From Streptomyces sp. NBC_01233 (GTDB lineage Bacteria > Actinomycetota > Actinomycetes > Streptomycetales > Streptomycetaceae): 64,000 bases of DNA. The position numbers and the translations under genes were made by a program. The stretch covers positions 4,937,501-5,001,500 of the forward strand of contig NZ_CP108514.1 of NCBI RefSeq assembly GCF_035989305.1, read 5' to 3'. Of the stretch, positions 7,983-15,302 are shown piece after piece. The notes under the pieces are model-generated. The model was not told where the DNA came from. It made no database searches and saw nothing but the letters and a program-made list of their open reading frames with translations. Every line of letters starts with the position of its first letter. Position 1 is the first letter of the stretch.

Positions 7983-8721
7983 TCAGGTGCTCGCTGGCCT
8001 ATTCGCGTCCGAGCTGGTGGAGAGACGAAGGATCTTGTCCCAGGTGACCACTAGCCCCGCCGCGGCGGCCGTGGCCAGGGCGACGCCCACAGCTGACGAA
8101 GCCAGGGCAAAGACGATGCCGGCGAGACACAAGGTGAACGCAGATCCCCGCAGCACCTGCTGCCGCCATGCTCTGCGCTCGCGGTGACTGTGCAACAGCC
8201 CGTCGGCGGATACGTCCCCAGGTGCGAGATCTTGCAGCCGGCCGCTGGCGAGCACTTTCAGGATTCGCTCCACTTCGAGCAGAGCACGCTTCGCACCGTC
8301 GATCCGATCAAGCTCAACCCCGTCCCGGAGTTCACGCACGAGGGCAGCGGCTGCTGCGAACCGAGCCACGACCTGGGGCATGGGGTTACGGCCATCAGGA
8401 AGCGCACGTTGCACGGCATACCTCTCCAGCGCGATGGCGAAGTCTTCCAACGCTTGCACTGCCGCAACGTGCGGAGAGTTGAAGGGCGATGCCGTCGGAG
8501 GCTCCTTCCCCGTTACCTCCAGAGGCTGGAGAAGTGCCTCATAGGCCCTACGCACCGTGACCGTCATGGCCTCGGTTGTCCACCGTTGCATGCCTTGGTT
8601 CGCGACAAGCGAGGCGATCACAGCAGTGATCAACATGGGCGTCACCAAGACCCCCATGGCGACGGCGTCGCGCCAGACGTGCCAGCTTGTGTGTTGGATG
8701 GCTGCGGCAAGGGCGCCACCT
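7983..8721 (-). pseudogene. 3' part of a membrane-protein gene split by IS110
   Basis: This part encodes a hydrophobic segment (GVLVTPMLITAVIASLVA), a long helical region, and a second hydrophobic hairpin near the C-terminus (FTLCLAGIVFALASSAVGVA). The frame runs into the IS110 end. Joining it to 10164-10473 at the shared CT dinucleotide restores one frame of 349 codons reading ...MSVSGGALAAAIQHTSW.... The intact protein would have had an N-terminal anchor and at least three further hydrophobic segments. No family is recognised. Confidence 0.75.
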
Positions 8722-8734
8722 CCTAATGAGGTTG

Positions 8735-9925
8735 TCAAGCGGCAGCAGGAGCGGAGAGTCCATGCTCGTAGCACCGTCCGTCACGGATCAAGGCCCAGAG
8801 GACGTTGACCCGTCGCCTCGCCAACGCGAGGACGGCCTGGGTGTGCCGTTTGCCTTCGCCGCGCTTGCGTTCGTAGAAGCGCCGCGACGCGTCGCAGTTG
8901 CGGATGCTGATGAGCGCGGAGGTGTAGAAGACGCGTTGCAGGCCGCGGTGGTAACGCCGGGGCCGGTGCAGGTTGCCGCTGACGTTGCCGGAATCGCGTG
9001 GGACCGGAGCGACCCCGGCCAGGCTGGCCAGACGGCCGGAGTCTGCGTAGCGGCTCATGTCGCCGCCCGTGGCGGCCAGGAACTCGGCACCCAGCAAGGG
9101 GCCGATGCCGGGCATGCTCTCGATCACTTCGGCCAGGTCGTGTTCGCGAAACCGGGCCGCAATGAGCTTGTCGATCTCGGCGATCTGCTCATTGAGGCTC
9201 ATCACCTCCTTCGCCAGGGTGTGGATCACCTGCGAGGCGATCTTCTCCCCGGGGACGGCGGTGGCCTGGCGCTCGGCAGCCTCCAGAGCGGCTGCGGCAA
9301 GGGTTTCGGGGCTGCGGACCTTGCGATTGCGCAGCCAGGTCTCCAGCCGTTTGCGGCCGACGCGCCGCAGGGCAGCCGGGGTCTGGTAGCCGGTCAGCAG
9401 GATCAGCGGGCCGACGTTGCCCAGATCAAGGACGCGTTCCAATGCCGGGAAGATGGTGTTGAGTTGACCACGCAGACGGTTGATCCGGCGGGTGCGGTCG
9501 GCGTTCAGGTCGGCTCGCCGGTTGGTGAGTATCTTCAGCTCGATGGTGAGTTCGTCTTCCGACCGCAGGACAGCCAGGTCCCTGCGCATTCGGGCCTGGT
9601 CGGCGATAACGGTGGCGTCCTTGGCGTCGGTCTTGCCCATGCCCCGGTAGCCGGCGGACGCACGGTTGACCGCGAGGCCCGGAATGTAGACGAGCCGCTG
9701 GCCGTGGTTGAGCAGCACGCTGATCCACAAAGCGGCCGTGCTGTCGGCGACATCGACGGCCCAGACCACGTCTTCGTCCAGAGCCAGGACGTCCCCGAGG
9801 AGAGAGAGAAGCTCCGGCTCGTCGTTCAGCACGCGCCGCGACAGCAGTCGCTCGCCTTCGGCGTTCAGGACCACGCAATGGTGGTGGCTCTTGCCGATGT
9901 CCGTTCCTGCCCAGATCCGGGCCAC
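8735..9925 (-). CDS. IS110-family transposase (DEDD/RuvC-like plus C-terminal Ser domain)
   Basis: The 396-aa protein has the DEDD RuvC-like domain first: Asp9 in AGTDIGK, Asp58 in AVDVADS at the position of the usual Glu, and Asp100/Asp103 in GKTDAKDA. A helical coiled-coil stretch follows at about 200-265, then the Tnp domain with MPGIGPLLGAEFLAATGG and Ser312 in PRDSGN, the expected catalytic serine. These recombinases act with a bridge RNA that pairs to donor and target DNA. ATG at 9925 is preceded by GGAGGAACCC. Length and motifs are complete, so the gene looks functional. A long open frame on the opposite strand is a shadow. Confidence 0.95.
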   Translation of the reverse strand: MARIWAGTDIGKSHHHCVVLNAEGERLLSRRVLNDEPELLSLLGDVLALDEDVVWAVDVADSTAALWISVLLNHGQRLVYIPGLAVNRASAGYRGMGKTDAKDATVIADQARMRRDLAVLRSEDELTIELKILTNRRADLNADRTRRINRLRGQLNTIFPALERVLDLGNVGPLILLTGYQTPAALRRVGRKRLETWLRNRKVRSPETLAAAALEAAERQATAVPGEKIASQVIHTLAKEVMSLNEQIAEIDKLIAARFREHDLAEVIESMPGIGPLLGAEFLAATGGDMSRYADSGRLASLAGVAPVPRDSGNVSGNLHRPRRYHRGLQRVFYTSALISIRNCDASRRFYERKRGEGKRHTQAVLALARRRVNVLWALIRDGRCYEHGLSAPAAA

Positions 9926-9959
9926 GGGTTCCTCCGGTCGCTCGATGTGCGCTTATGGT

Positions 9960-10110
9960 CCGGACGACCTCGCCAGCGTGGTCCTACTGAGCGATGCCCC
10001 GCAGGGCTCGCAGCTCCTAATCAGCGGCCGAGTCGTCGTGAGACGCCGGGCGGCCAGGTGGCGGTAACCATCGAGTGCAACCCGCTGAAAGCCATACCCG
10101 GCGTCTCTGG
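9960..10110 (-). ncRNA. Candidate bridge (seek) RNA of the IS110 element
   Basis: Read on the minus strand, a 10-bp stem AGACGCCGGG/CCCGGCGTCT (10106-10097 with 10050-10041) closes a 46-nt loop. In it, CGCCACCU (10063-10056) is complementary to the right target with its core, and UUUCAG (10090-10085) pairs with the left target CTGAGA with one U-G wobble. A second imperfect stem (10037-10026 with 9974-9963) closes another loop. This holds AUUAGGAG (10021-10014), identical to the element end plus core, and GUAGGACCaCGCU (9987-9975), complementary to the other element end with one bulged A. The order matches target-binding and donor-binding loops of known bridge RNAs. RNA ends are not determined. 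Confidence 0.8.
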
Positions 10111-10163
10111 ATCTCTGGACCTTACGACTGGCCCGTCCAACCCGCACAACAACGTAGGACCCG

Positions 10164-10473
10164 CTGAGACGGACATGGCGACGGGGACGACCATCTTGAG
10201 GGCGAGTGCCCTCCGGGACGCCTGATACAGGACGTCTTCGCGCTGCAAGTAGTCCAGCGTCGGACGGTCTGGACGCGTCGCCAAGGAGCTGTCGCGAACC
10301 TGGCGCACTAGGTGAGCGCGGCGCCGTCTCGCGTGTGCCCGCGCGTGAGCCCAGCAGATCCGTTCCAGGAGCGTTCTGCTACGTCGGCGCTGCGACGTTG
10401 CCGTCATGGTCAGGGCCCATATCGACATTGTCCAAGCGGCGAAGATGAGCGCCCCAAACTCGGCTTTCGACAC
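10164..10473 (-). pseudogene. 5' part of the membrane-protein gene split by IS110
   Basis: A GTG start at 10473 has GGAGGGGGAGG just upstream. The N-terminus MSKAEFGALIFAAWTMSIWA is a likely signal anchor, followed by a basic Arg/His-rich stretch (AHARAHARRRR) and a second hydrophobic run (MVVPVAMSVS) that breaks off at the IS110 end. The frame continues at 7983-8721 after removal of the element. The displaced tail inside the IS is meaningless. Confidence 0.75.
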
Positions 10474-10774
10474 GTCCTCCCCCTCCGGAACATCGAGGGG
10501 CTCAGCCCCATCACAAGTCCCTATGCCCTGGGGAGGTTCACCAACGCCTCACTGTCAGTACGAAACCCTGTGCGAGCCGAGTACCGTCGATCTGGCCACC
10601 GCAGGCCCCTGACCAGCTACAGGATCGGGCTGCCGACCTGACAGACGACCCAGCTTCGTGGTCTCAGTTCTGGTCTCATTCACCGCCGTTCGGCCCCGTC
10701 CGGACGAGGCCATCCCGAACACTCCGCACCAGGTCAGGACGGGCGCGACCCCCGCCGGACCCCCGTACGAACAT
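10474..10774. other. Non-coding stretch before the tRNA fragment
   Basis: No supported gene is seen. It holds two close copies of GGTCTCA (near 10662 and 10675). GGTCTC/GGTCTCA recurs at about 10891 and 10911 on the other side of the tRNA fragment. These could be arm-type integrase binding sites flanking an attachment site, but the motif is short and the idea is unproven. Confidence 0.4.
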
Positions 10775-10827
10775 TTGGAAAGCGTGTTGGGGGCAACCCC
10801 TCACGAGTTCGAGTCTCGTATCCTCCG
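10775..10827 (+). other. 3' fragment of tRNA-Ser(GGA): attachment-site scar
   Basis: The segment starts in the anticodon loop (TTGGAAA, anticodon GGA) and continues with the 3' anticodon-stem strand GCGTG. The class II variable arm GGGGGCAACCCC follows, then the T arm ACGAG-TTCGAGT-CTCGT, the 3' acceptor strand ATCCTCC and discriminator G. CCA is not encoded. The upstream bases do not form the D arm, 5' acceptor strand or 5' anticodon strand, so this cannot be a working tRNA. A 3' tRNA duplicate is the typical product of integration by a tyrosine integrase. It marks the right boundary of an element whose intact tRNA end must lie left of the window. Confidence 0.85.
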
Positions 10828-10850
10828 CCTTTTCCTAGCAACGCAGTTGA

Positions 10851-10883
10851 AGGCCCCGACCGGTTCCTGGTCGGGGCCCTCTT
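10851..10883 (+). terminator. Rho-independent terminator of the former tRNA-Ser gene
   Basis: GGCCCCGACC (10852-10861) pairs perfectly with GGTCGGGGCC (10869-10878) around a 7-nt loop, followed by CTCTT. It lies 24 bp after the tRNA 3' end, so the original chromosomal sequence downstream of the tRNA appears preserved. Confidence 0.75.
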
Positions 10884-10913
10884 CGTCGCGTGGTCTCGGG
10901 CTCAAACGCGGTC

Positions 10914-12545
10914 TCAGCCGTAGAACTTCGAATGGGTGCGCTGCAGCCGGCGGTTCATCAACGTGTGGCGTGCATCGCTCAAGGCGCTCATCGTCTGCGC
11001 GTTGAGCGCCGGGATGAGTCGAGTGAGCGCCTCGTCGGTAGCTTCGATCAGGGCCTCCGGGTCATCAGAGGCGCGGGAAATCTTATCGAGCTTCGCCAGC
11101 TCGGAAGCAGCGCCGGGGACGATCGGAACCTGCAGCGCGTTGACCTCGCTGGGCACGAGCTCGAGAACGCCGCCGCCGAAGCTTCGCCCCTCGACTTCCG
11201 CAGAGAGCATCGTGAGCGAATTGTGGAACGCCGCGGTGAAGTCGTCTGCCGTGATCGGCGAACCCGCGAGGATCTGCCCCTTATAGATGGTGTCGGTCGT
11301 CACGACCTTCGCGTGGTTGGAGATCACGCGTGGGTAGCGGTTGGACCGCTTGGACAGCAGCAGGTCGCCGGCTGGCACAACCGGGACCCTGTACCAGGGC
11401 GCGCGCACGCGGCACTTGAAACGTTGGTCGATCTCCAGGCGAACGCCGCCGTCGAGGTACTGCTGCGCCAGCTCGTGAGCCTCCGGCGAGGACTTGGTCG
11501 CTGCGAAGCTCAGGAGCCAGGCAGGCTGGCTGGCGTCGGCCAGAGCTTGCTGCTCCTCGCTGGTGTAGACCAGACCCCCCGCGTGGCGCGACCGCGGCAG
11601 CAGCGGGATCGCCCACTCCTCAAGATCGTACTCCTTGACCTTCGCGGAATCGACGCAGAAGTAGCCGTTCGCGCCCGTGACGGTCGAGACACTGAACCGT
11701 GCGACGCTGCTGAGCGACTTCACTGCGGAGATCGACTGGACGGCAGTCAGAGCGTCGTTCTGATCAGGCAATAGTAGGTAGTTGGTCCAGGTGCCTGCAG
11801 CCGGCGCAACCATGTGCGACCAGGATCGGGTGTCGCCGTTGTGGTCGTGGAACTGGATGGTCGAAGGAGCGGTGGCCCCCTTCGATGCACGGCCGCTGAG
11901 AATCAGGACCTCCTGCAGGACCGAGGGGAACGAGCCCGGCTCGAAGAGATCGATGGTGAGGTCGGTCGTGTTGGCCAGGAGCCAGTTGCGGACAGCGTTC
12001 GCCGAGATGCCGGTCAGGAACTCGGTCGGGAGAATGACGGAGAAGACGCCGCCGTCACGCAGCTTCGAGAGAGACAGAAGGAAGACGGGGATCCAGAGGT
12101 TCGATACGGATGTCCCCGCTGCGCCCAGCCCGGAGCTGATCTCCTTGGCGCGCTGCTTGTCCTCGTCCGAGATGAACTGGAACCGCACGTAGGGCGGATT
12201 GGCAAGTACCCAGTCGAAGTCGGAGTCTCGTCCCTGCGACCACTGGAGCACGTTCTGGTTGACCACTCGCCCCTGCATGCCTGTTGAATCCAACGCGTCG
12301 GCCGCCTTGGCGGCCTCCTCGGCGAAGATCTCGACGGCTTCGACCGTCTGGATGCGGCGAGCAATGTCGCTGCGCCCGATTCCCCGGAGGAAGGCACCGT
12401 CTCCAGCGGACGGCTCGAGCACTCGGAGATCCGATCGACCGTCGAGCAGTTCGGCGGACCGGCGAATGCAGAGCTCGACGAGGACATCAGGCGAGTAGAA
12501 CCCCCCACGCAGCTTGTCATCGCTTACTTCGTCCCGTGTCCGCAT
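10914..12545 (-). CDS. N6-adenine-specific DNA methyltransferase
   Basis: The 543-aa protein has the AdoMet motif LEPSAGDGAFL (43-53) and the catalytic motif NPPY (116-119) in that order, as in gamma-class N6-adenine methyltransferases. A long C-terminal half is suited to target recognition. It methylates adenine in a specific sequence, presumably protecting host DNA from the nuclease encoded divergently 90 bp away. ATG at 12545 is the natural start. G+C is visibly lower than in the chromosomal backbone to the right, consistent with transfer. It ends about 30 bp beyond the tRNA-linked terminator. The recognition sequence cannot be predicted from this sequence alone. Confidence 0.9.
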   Translation of the reverse strand: MRTRDEVSDDKLRGGFYSPDVLVELCIRRSAELLDGRSDLRVLEPSAGDGAFLRGIGRSDIARRIQTVEAVEIFAEEAAKAADALDSTGMQGRVVNQNVLQWSQGRDSDFDWVLANPPYVRFQFISDEDKQRAKEISSGLGAAGTSVSNLWIPVFLLSLSKLRDGGVFSVILPTEFLTGISANAVRNWLLANTTDLTIDLFEPGSFPSVLQEVLILSGRASKGATAPSTIQFHDHNGDTRSWSHMVAPAAGTWTNYLLLPDQNDALTAVQSISAVKSLSSVARFSVSTVTGANGYFCVDSAKVKEYDLEEWAIPLLPRSRHAGGLVYTSEEQQALADASQPAWLLSFAATKSSPEAHELAQQYLDGGVRLEIDQRFKCRVRAPWYRVPVVPAGDLLLSKRSNRYPRVISNHAKVVTTDTIYKGQILAGSPITADDFTAAFHNSLTMLSAEVEGRSFGGGVLELVPSEVNALQVPIVPGAASELAKLDKISRASDDPEALIEATDEALTRLIPALNAQTMSALSDARHTLMNRRLQRTHSKFYG

Positions 12546-12559
12546 CGAATCTTCTTTCG

Positions 12560-12578
12560 CTTCAGTTACTGAAGTAAC
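12560..12578. promoter_or_regulatory. Nested palindrome between methyltransferase and nuclease genes
   Basis: CTTCAG-TTA-CTGAAG (12560-12574) overlaps GTTACT-GA-AGTAAC (12565-12578); both have perfect 6-bp arms. It sits 15 bp from the methyltransferase start and 57 bp from the nuclease start, in unusually A+T-rich DNA. It may be an operator governing both genes, or a site recognised by the methyltransferase itself. No separate controller gene is seen. Confidence 0.55.
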
Positions 12579-12634
12579 AAGTCTACCTTACCGTTTCCGC
12601 GTCGCGCAGTACCCCTTGTGGAATCCTCAAAGGC

Positions 12635-13891
12635 ATGAAACTTCGCTTCGCCGGCCAGCCCTTCGCCGACCACCCAAACCTTGTCGACTTCATCGAGCAC
12701 GCGAGGGACGACGGGTTCGACGAGCTCAAGATCGCGGTGGCCTGGGCCAAACGGTCCGGCCTCGGGCGCGTCTGGGACGTGCTCGAGGAGTTCCGGGCCC
12801 AGGGCGGCAAGGTGCTGTTGATCCTGGGAGTCAGCGAGGGCGGCGCCACCAGGGAGGGACTGGAGCTCGCCCTCCAGGTCGCCGACGAGGGTTACGTCTT
12901 CCACGACCCGCGACGAACCTTCCACCCCAAGGTCTACTTCGCCTGCTCGTCTGGCCAGCGCTCGCTGCTCGTCGGTTCGAGCAACCTCACGGCTGGCGGA
13001 CTCAGCTGGAACTACGAGGCTTCGATGTGGGTGGACTGGGACGCTGGCGAAGGCGAGGACGTGACGGACGAGGTGTCGGCATGGTTCGACAGCCTCATCG
13101 CCAAGACGGAGTCATGCAGTCCCCTGACGGCGGAGCTCATCACGGACCTGGAGAAGAGCGGGGACATCGTCATCGGTTCCGAGTCCCGAGCACGGCGCGT
13201 TCAGAAGAAGAAGTCGGACACACCGGAAGACAACGACAGCGCGATCGTGGCGACAATCAGCGGCCTGTTCAAGCCAGTGCTGGCCGGCCTGAGGAAGCTG
13301 CCGGGCCTGAGCTCCAAGATCGCCCCGATCACATCCGCTCCCGGAACAACAGTCACGAAGAAGCCTGCAATCAAGGCGACAGGCGCATCCGGGACGCCCG
13401 CGACGGTGAAGAAGCCGGCACTGGCGGGACCCGCTCCCTTCCCGACCGCAGACGTTCATCGGCGTTGGTTCAAGCATCTCGACAACACCGCGGCGCAGCA
13501 GGTGAAGTCCGCGGCGAGTAATCCGACCGGCAATCTGCGCCTGAGCCAGGAGGACGCTTCCATAGACCACAAGCACTACTTCCGCGACGACTTCTTCGGC
13601 GGCCTGCCGTGGACGCCGACCGAGGGCAAGGACACGGAGCAGGAGGTCGTCGTCGGGTTCCGCACGTGGATCGACGGCACGGACCTCGGAATCCAAGAGC
13701 TCAGGCTCAGCCACGACCCGAAAAGGATCTCCGGGCAAGGAAACGTGCCCACGGTGCTCCATTGGGGCGCGCTGGCATCGGAGATGCGGGAGACCAACTA
13801 CGTCGGGCTGTACATAAGCCTCGAATGCACGACCGGCGGCGAGTACAACCTGGTGATCTCGCAAGCGCCTCGCGGGGACTACCAGATCTGA
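12635..13891 (+). CDS. PLD-type restriction endonuclease (BfiI/NgoFVII-like)
   Basis: In this 418-aa protein the N-terminal half carries one phospholipase-D active site: His97 and Lys99 in FHPKVYF, then Asn117 in GSSNLTAGGL and Glu128. Single-HxK PLD nucleases dimerise to cut DNA without metal, as in BfiI. A Lys/Ala/Thr/Pro-rich linker follows (about 195-275), then a C-terminal domain (about 280-418) resembling the B3-like recognition domain of the NgoFVII/BfiI group. ATG at 12635 has only a weak ribosome-binding site. Transcribed divergently from the methyltransferase, it forms a two-gene restriction-modification system. The C-terminal domain is by pattern only. Confidence 0.8.
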   Translation: MKLRFAGQPFADHPNLVDFIEHARDDGFDELKIAVAWAKRSGLGRVWDVLEEFRAQGGKVLLILGVSEGGATREGLELALQVADEGYVFHDPRRTFHPKVYFACSSGQRSLLVGSSNLTAGGLSWNYEASMWVDWDAGEGEDVTDEVSAWFDSLIAKTESCSPLTAELITDLEKSGDIVIGSESRARRVQKKKSDTPEDNDSAIVATISGLFKPVLAGLRKLPGLSSKIAPITSAPGTTVTKKPAIKATGASGTPATVKKPALAGPAPFPTADVHRRWFKHLDNTAAQQVKSAASNPTGNLRLSQEDASIDHKHYFRDDFFGGLPWTPTEGKDTEQEVVVGFRTWIDGTDLGIQELRLSHDPKRISGQGNVPTVLHWGALASEMRETNYVGLYISLECTTGGEYNLVISQAPRGDYQI

Positions 13892-14061
13892 TCAGCCTGG
13901 AGCACCCGGCACCGAGGTACCCCGGCGCCCGGAATCCGTAACGCTCCCACTTGGGAGAACCCTGGGAGGAGATCTTCTCCCGGGGCCCCAGACCACGCCA
14001 GACCAACCGACACCAATCGCCTGATCTGCACAGATGCCGACCGGACCAGGAGGGCTTGAGT

Positions 14062-15231
14062 TCAGGATGCCAAGCGCTGCAGGCGGCTGATGGCCTCATG
14101 GAGGACGTCGTCCCTCTTGCAGAACGTGAAGCGGACCTGGCTGCGGCCGGCGTCGGGGTCGTCGTAGAAGACGGAGTTGGGGATGGCGACGACCCCGCAG
14201 CGTTCGGGGAGGGCGCGGCAGAAGGCGTAGGCGTCCTTCTCACCGAAAGGGGTGATGTCGGTGGTGATGAAGTACGTGCCCTGGGGTTGGTAGACCTCGA
14301 ACCCGGCCGCGCGCAGGCCGTCGCCGAGCAGGTCGCGCTTGCGTTGCAGGTCGGTGCGGAAGGCGTCGAAGTACGCGTCCGGCAGGCGGAGCGCCTCGGC
14401 GATCGCGTACTGGAACGGGCCGGCGCTGACGTACGTCAGGTACTGCTTGGCGGTCCGGACCGCGGAGACGAGCGGGCCGTCCGCCATGACCCAGCCAACC
14501 TTCCATCCGGTGAAGGAGAAGGTCTTGCCGGCGGAGGAGATGGAGACGGTGCGCTCGCGCATGCCGGGGAACGTCGCCATCGGGACGTGGGTGGCTCCGT
14601 CGAAGGCCAGGTGCTCGTACACCTCGTCGGTGACGACGAGTAGGTCGTGTTCGACGGCGAGCGCGGCGATGGCGCTCTGCTCCTCGGCGGTGAGGACCAT
14701 CCCGGTGGGGTTGTGCGGGGTGTTGAGGAGAAGGAGGCGGGTCTGCGGGGTGATCTTGGACCGCAGCTCGTCCAGGTCGGGGCGGAAGGACGGGGCGCGC
14801 AAGGTGAGCGGTACGCGCTTCGCGCCGGCCATGGCGATGCAGGCGGCGTAGGAGTCATAGAAGGGTTCGAAGGCGATCACCTCGTCACCGGGCTCCAACA
14901 ACGCGAGCATGGTCGCCGCGATCGCCTCCGTCGCCCCCGCGGTGACCAGGACCTCCGTGTCCGGGTCAAGGCTCAGGCCGTAGAAGCGGCTCTGGTGATC
15001 GGCGATCGCCTGGCGGAGCTCCGGGATGCCGGGGCCCGGCGGGTACTGGTTGCCGCGGCCGTCGCGCAGCGCTCGTACGGCGGCCTCACGCACTGATTCC
15101 GGGCCGTCCGTGTCCGGGAAGCCCTGGCCCAGGTTGATCGCGCCCGTCGCTGTCGCCAGTGCCGACATCTCCGCGAAGATCGTCGTCCCGAGCCCGTCCA
15201 GCCTGCGGTTCAGCAGCGGCCTGCCGCTCAT
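14062..15231 (-). CDS. PLP-dependent aminotransferase, fold type I (full-length copy)
   Basis: The 389-aa product has all class I/II motifs: PHNPTG with Asn174, TDEVYEH with Asp202 and Tyr205, and SSAGKTFSFTGWK with the PLP Lys236. Relatives act on methionine, glutamine, aspartate or N-succinyl-diaminopimelate; the substrate cannot be fixed here. ATG at 15231 follows GGTGGAGAG, so the longer open frame is rejected. A truncated paralogue lies immediately upstream in the same direction, 71 bp away, showing a tandem duplication. This copy retains the complete C-terminal domain and is presumably the working enzyme. Confidence 0.9.
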   Translation of the reverse strand: MSGRPLLNRRLDGLGTTIFAEMSALATATGAINLGQGFPDTDGPESVREAAVRALRDGRGNQYPPGPGIPELRQAIADHQSRFYGLSLDPDTEVLVTAGATEAIAATMLALLEPGDEVIAFEPFYDSYAACIAMAGAKRVPLTLRAPSFRPDLDELRSKITPQTRLLLLNTPHNPTGMVLTAEEQSAIAALAVEHDLLVVTDEVYEHLAFDGATHVPMATFPGMRERTVSISSAGKTFSFTGWKVGWVMADGPLVSAVRTAKQYLTYVSAGPFQYAIAEALRLPDAYFDAFRTDLQRKRDLLGDGLRAAGFEVYQPQGTYFITTDITPFGEKDAYAFCRALPERCGVVAIPNSVFYDDPDAGRSQVRFTFCKRDDVLHEAISRLQRLAS

Positions 15232-15302
15232 CTCTCCACCGTCCTCACTCGTGTGTCTGTCGATGCTTCGAGCGCCATCCTGGCCGATGCCCGGGCGGGC
15301 GG

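Larger units (their letters stand above)
8720..10165 (-). mobile_element. IS110-family insertion sequence with CT core at both ends
   Basis: The element occupies about 1.44 kb with a CT dinucleotide at each junction (8720-8721 and 10164-10165). Taking out 1,444 bp restores the frame of the host membrane-protein gene. The transposase lies on the minus strand, with only about 13 bp after its stop and about 240 bp before its start. A long leader is the layout of the IS110 subgroup, whose bridge RNA is encoded there. Element ends read CTCCTAAT at the low end and, on the minus strand, AGCGGGTCC at the high end. There is no target duplication beyond the core. Transposase and RNA both look intact, so it could be active. 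Confidence 0.9.

Noticed and set aside
8724..10153. IS110 boundaries at AA (8725/10151) instead of CT
   Set aside because: This also restores the frame, but donor and target guides of the leader RNA all end on the CT/AG core, which supports 8720/10164.
8687..10225. 512-aa open frame on the plus strand across the IS110 element
   Set aside because: It runs antisense to the transposase and through the RNA leader; no domain is recognisable, and the transposase frame explains the codon bias.
10740..10840. A complete tRNA-Ser gene
   Set aside because: The 5' acceptor strand, D arm and 5' anticodon strand are absent; only the 3' part is present.
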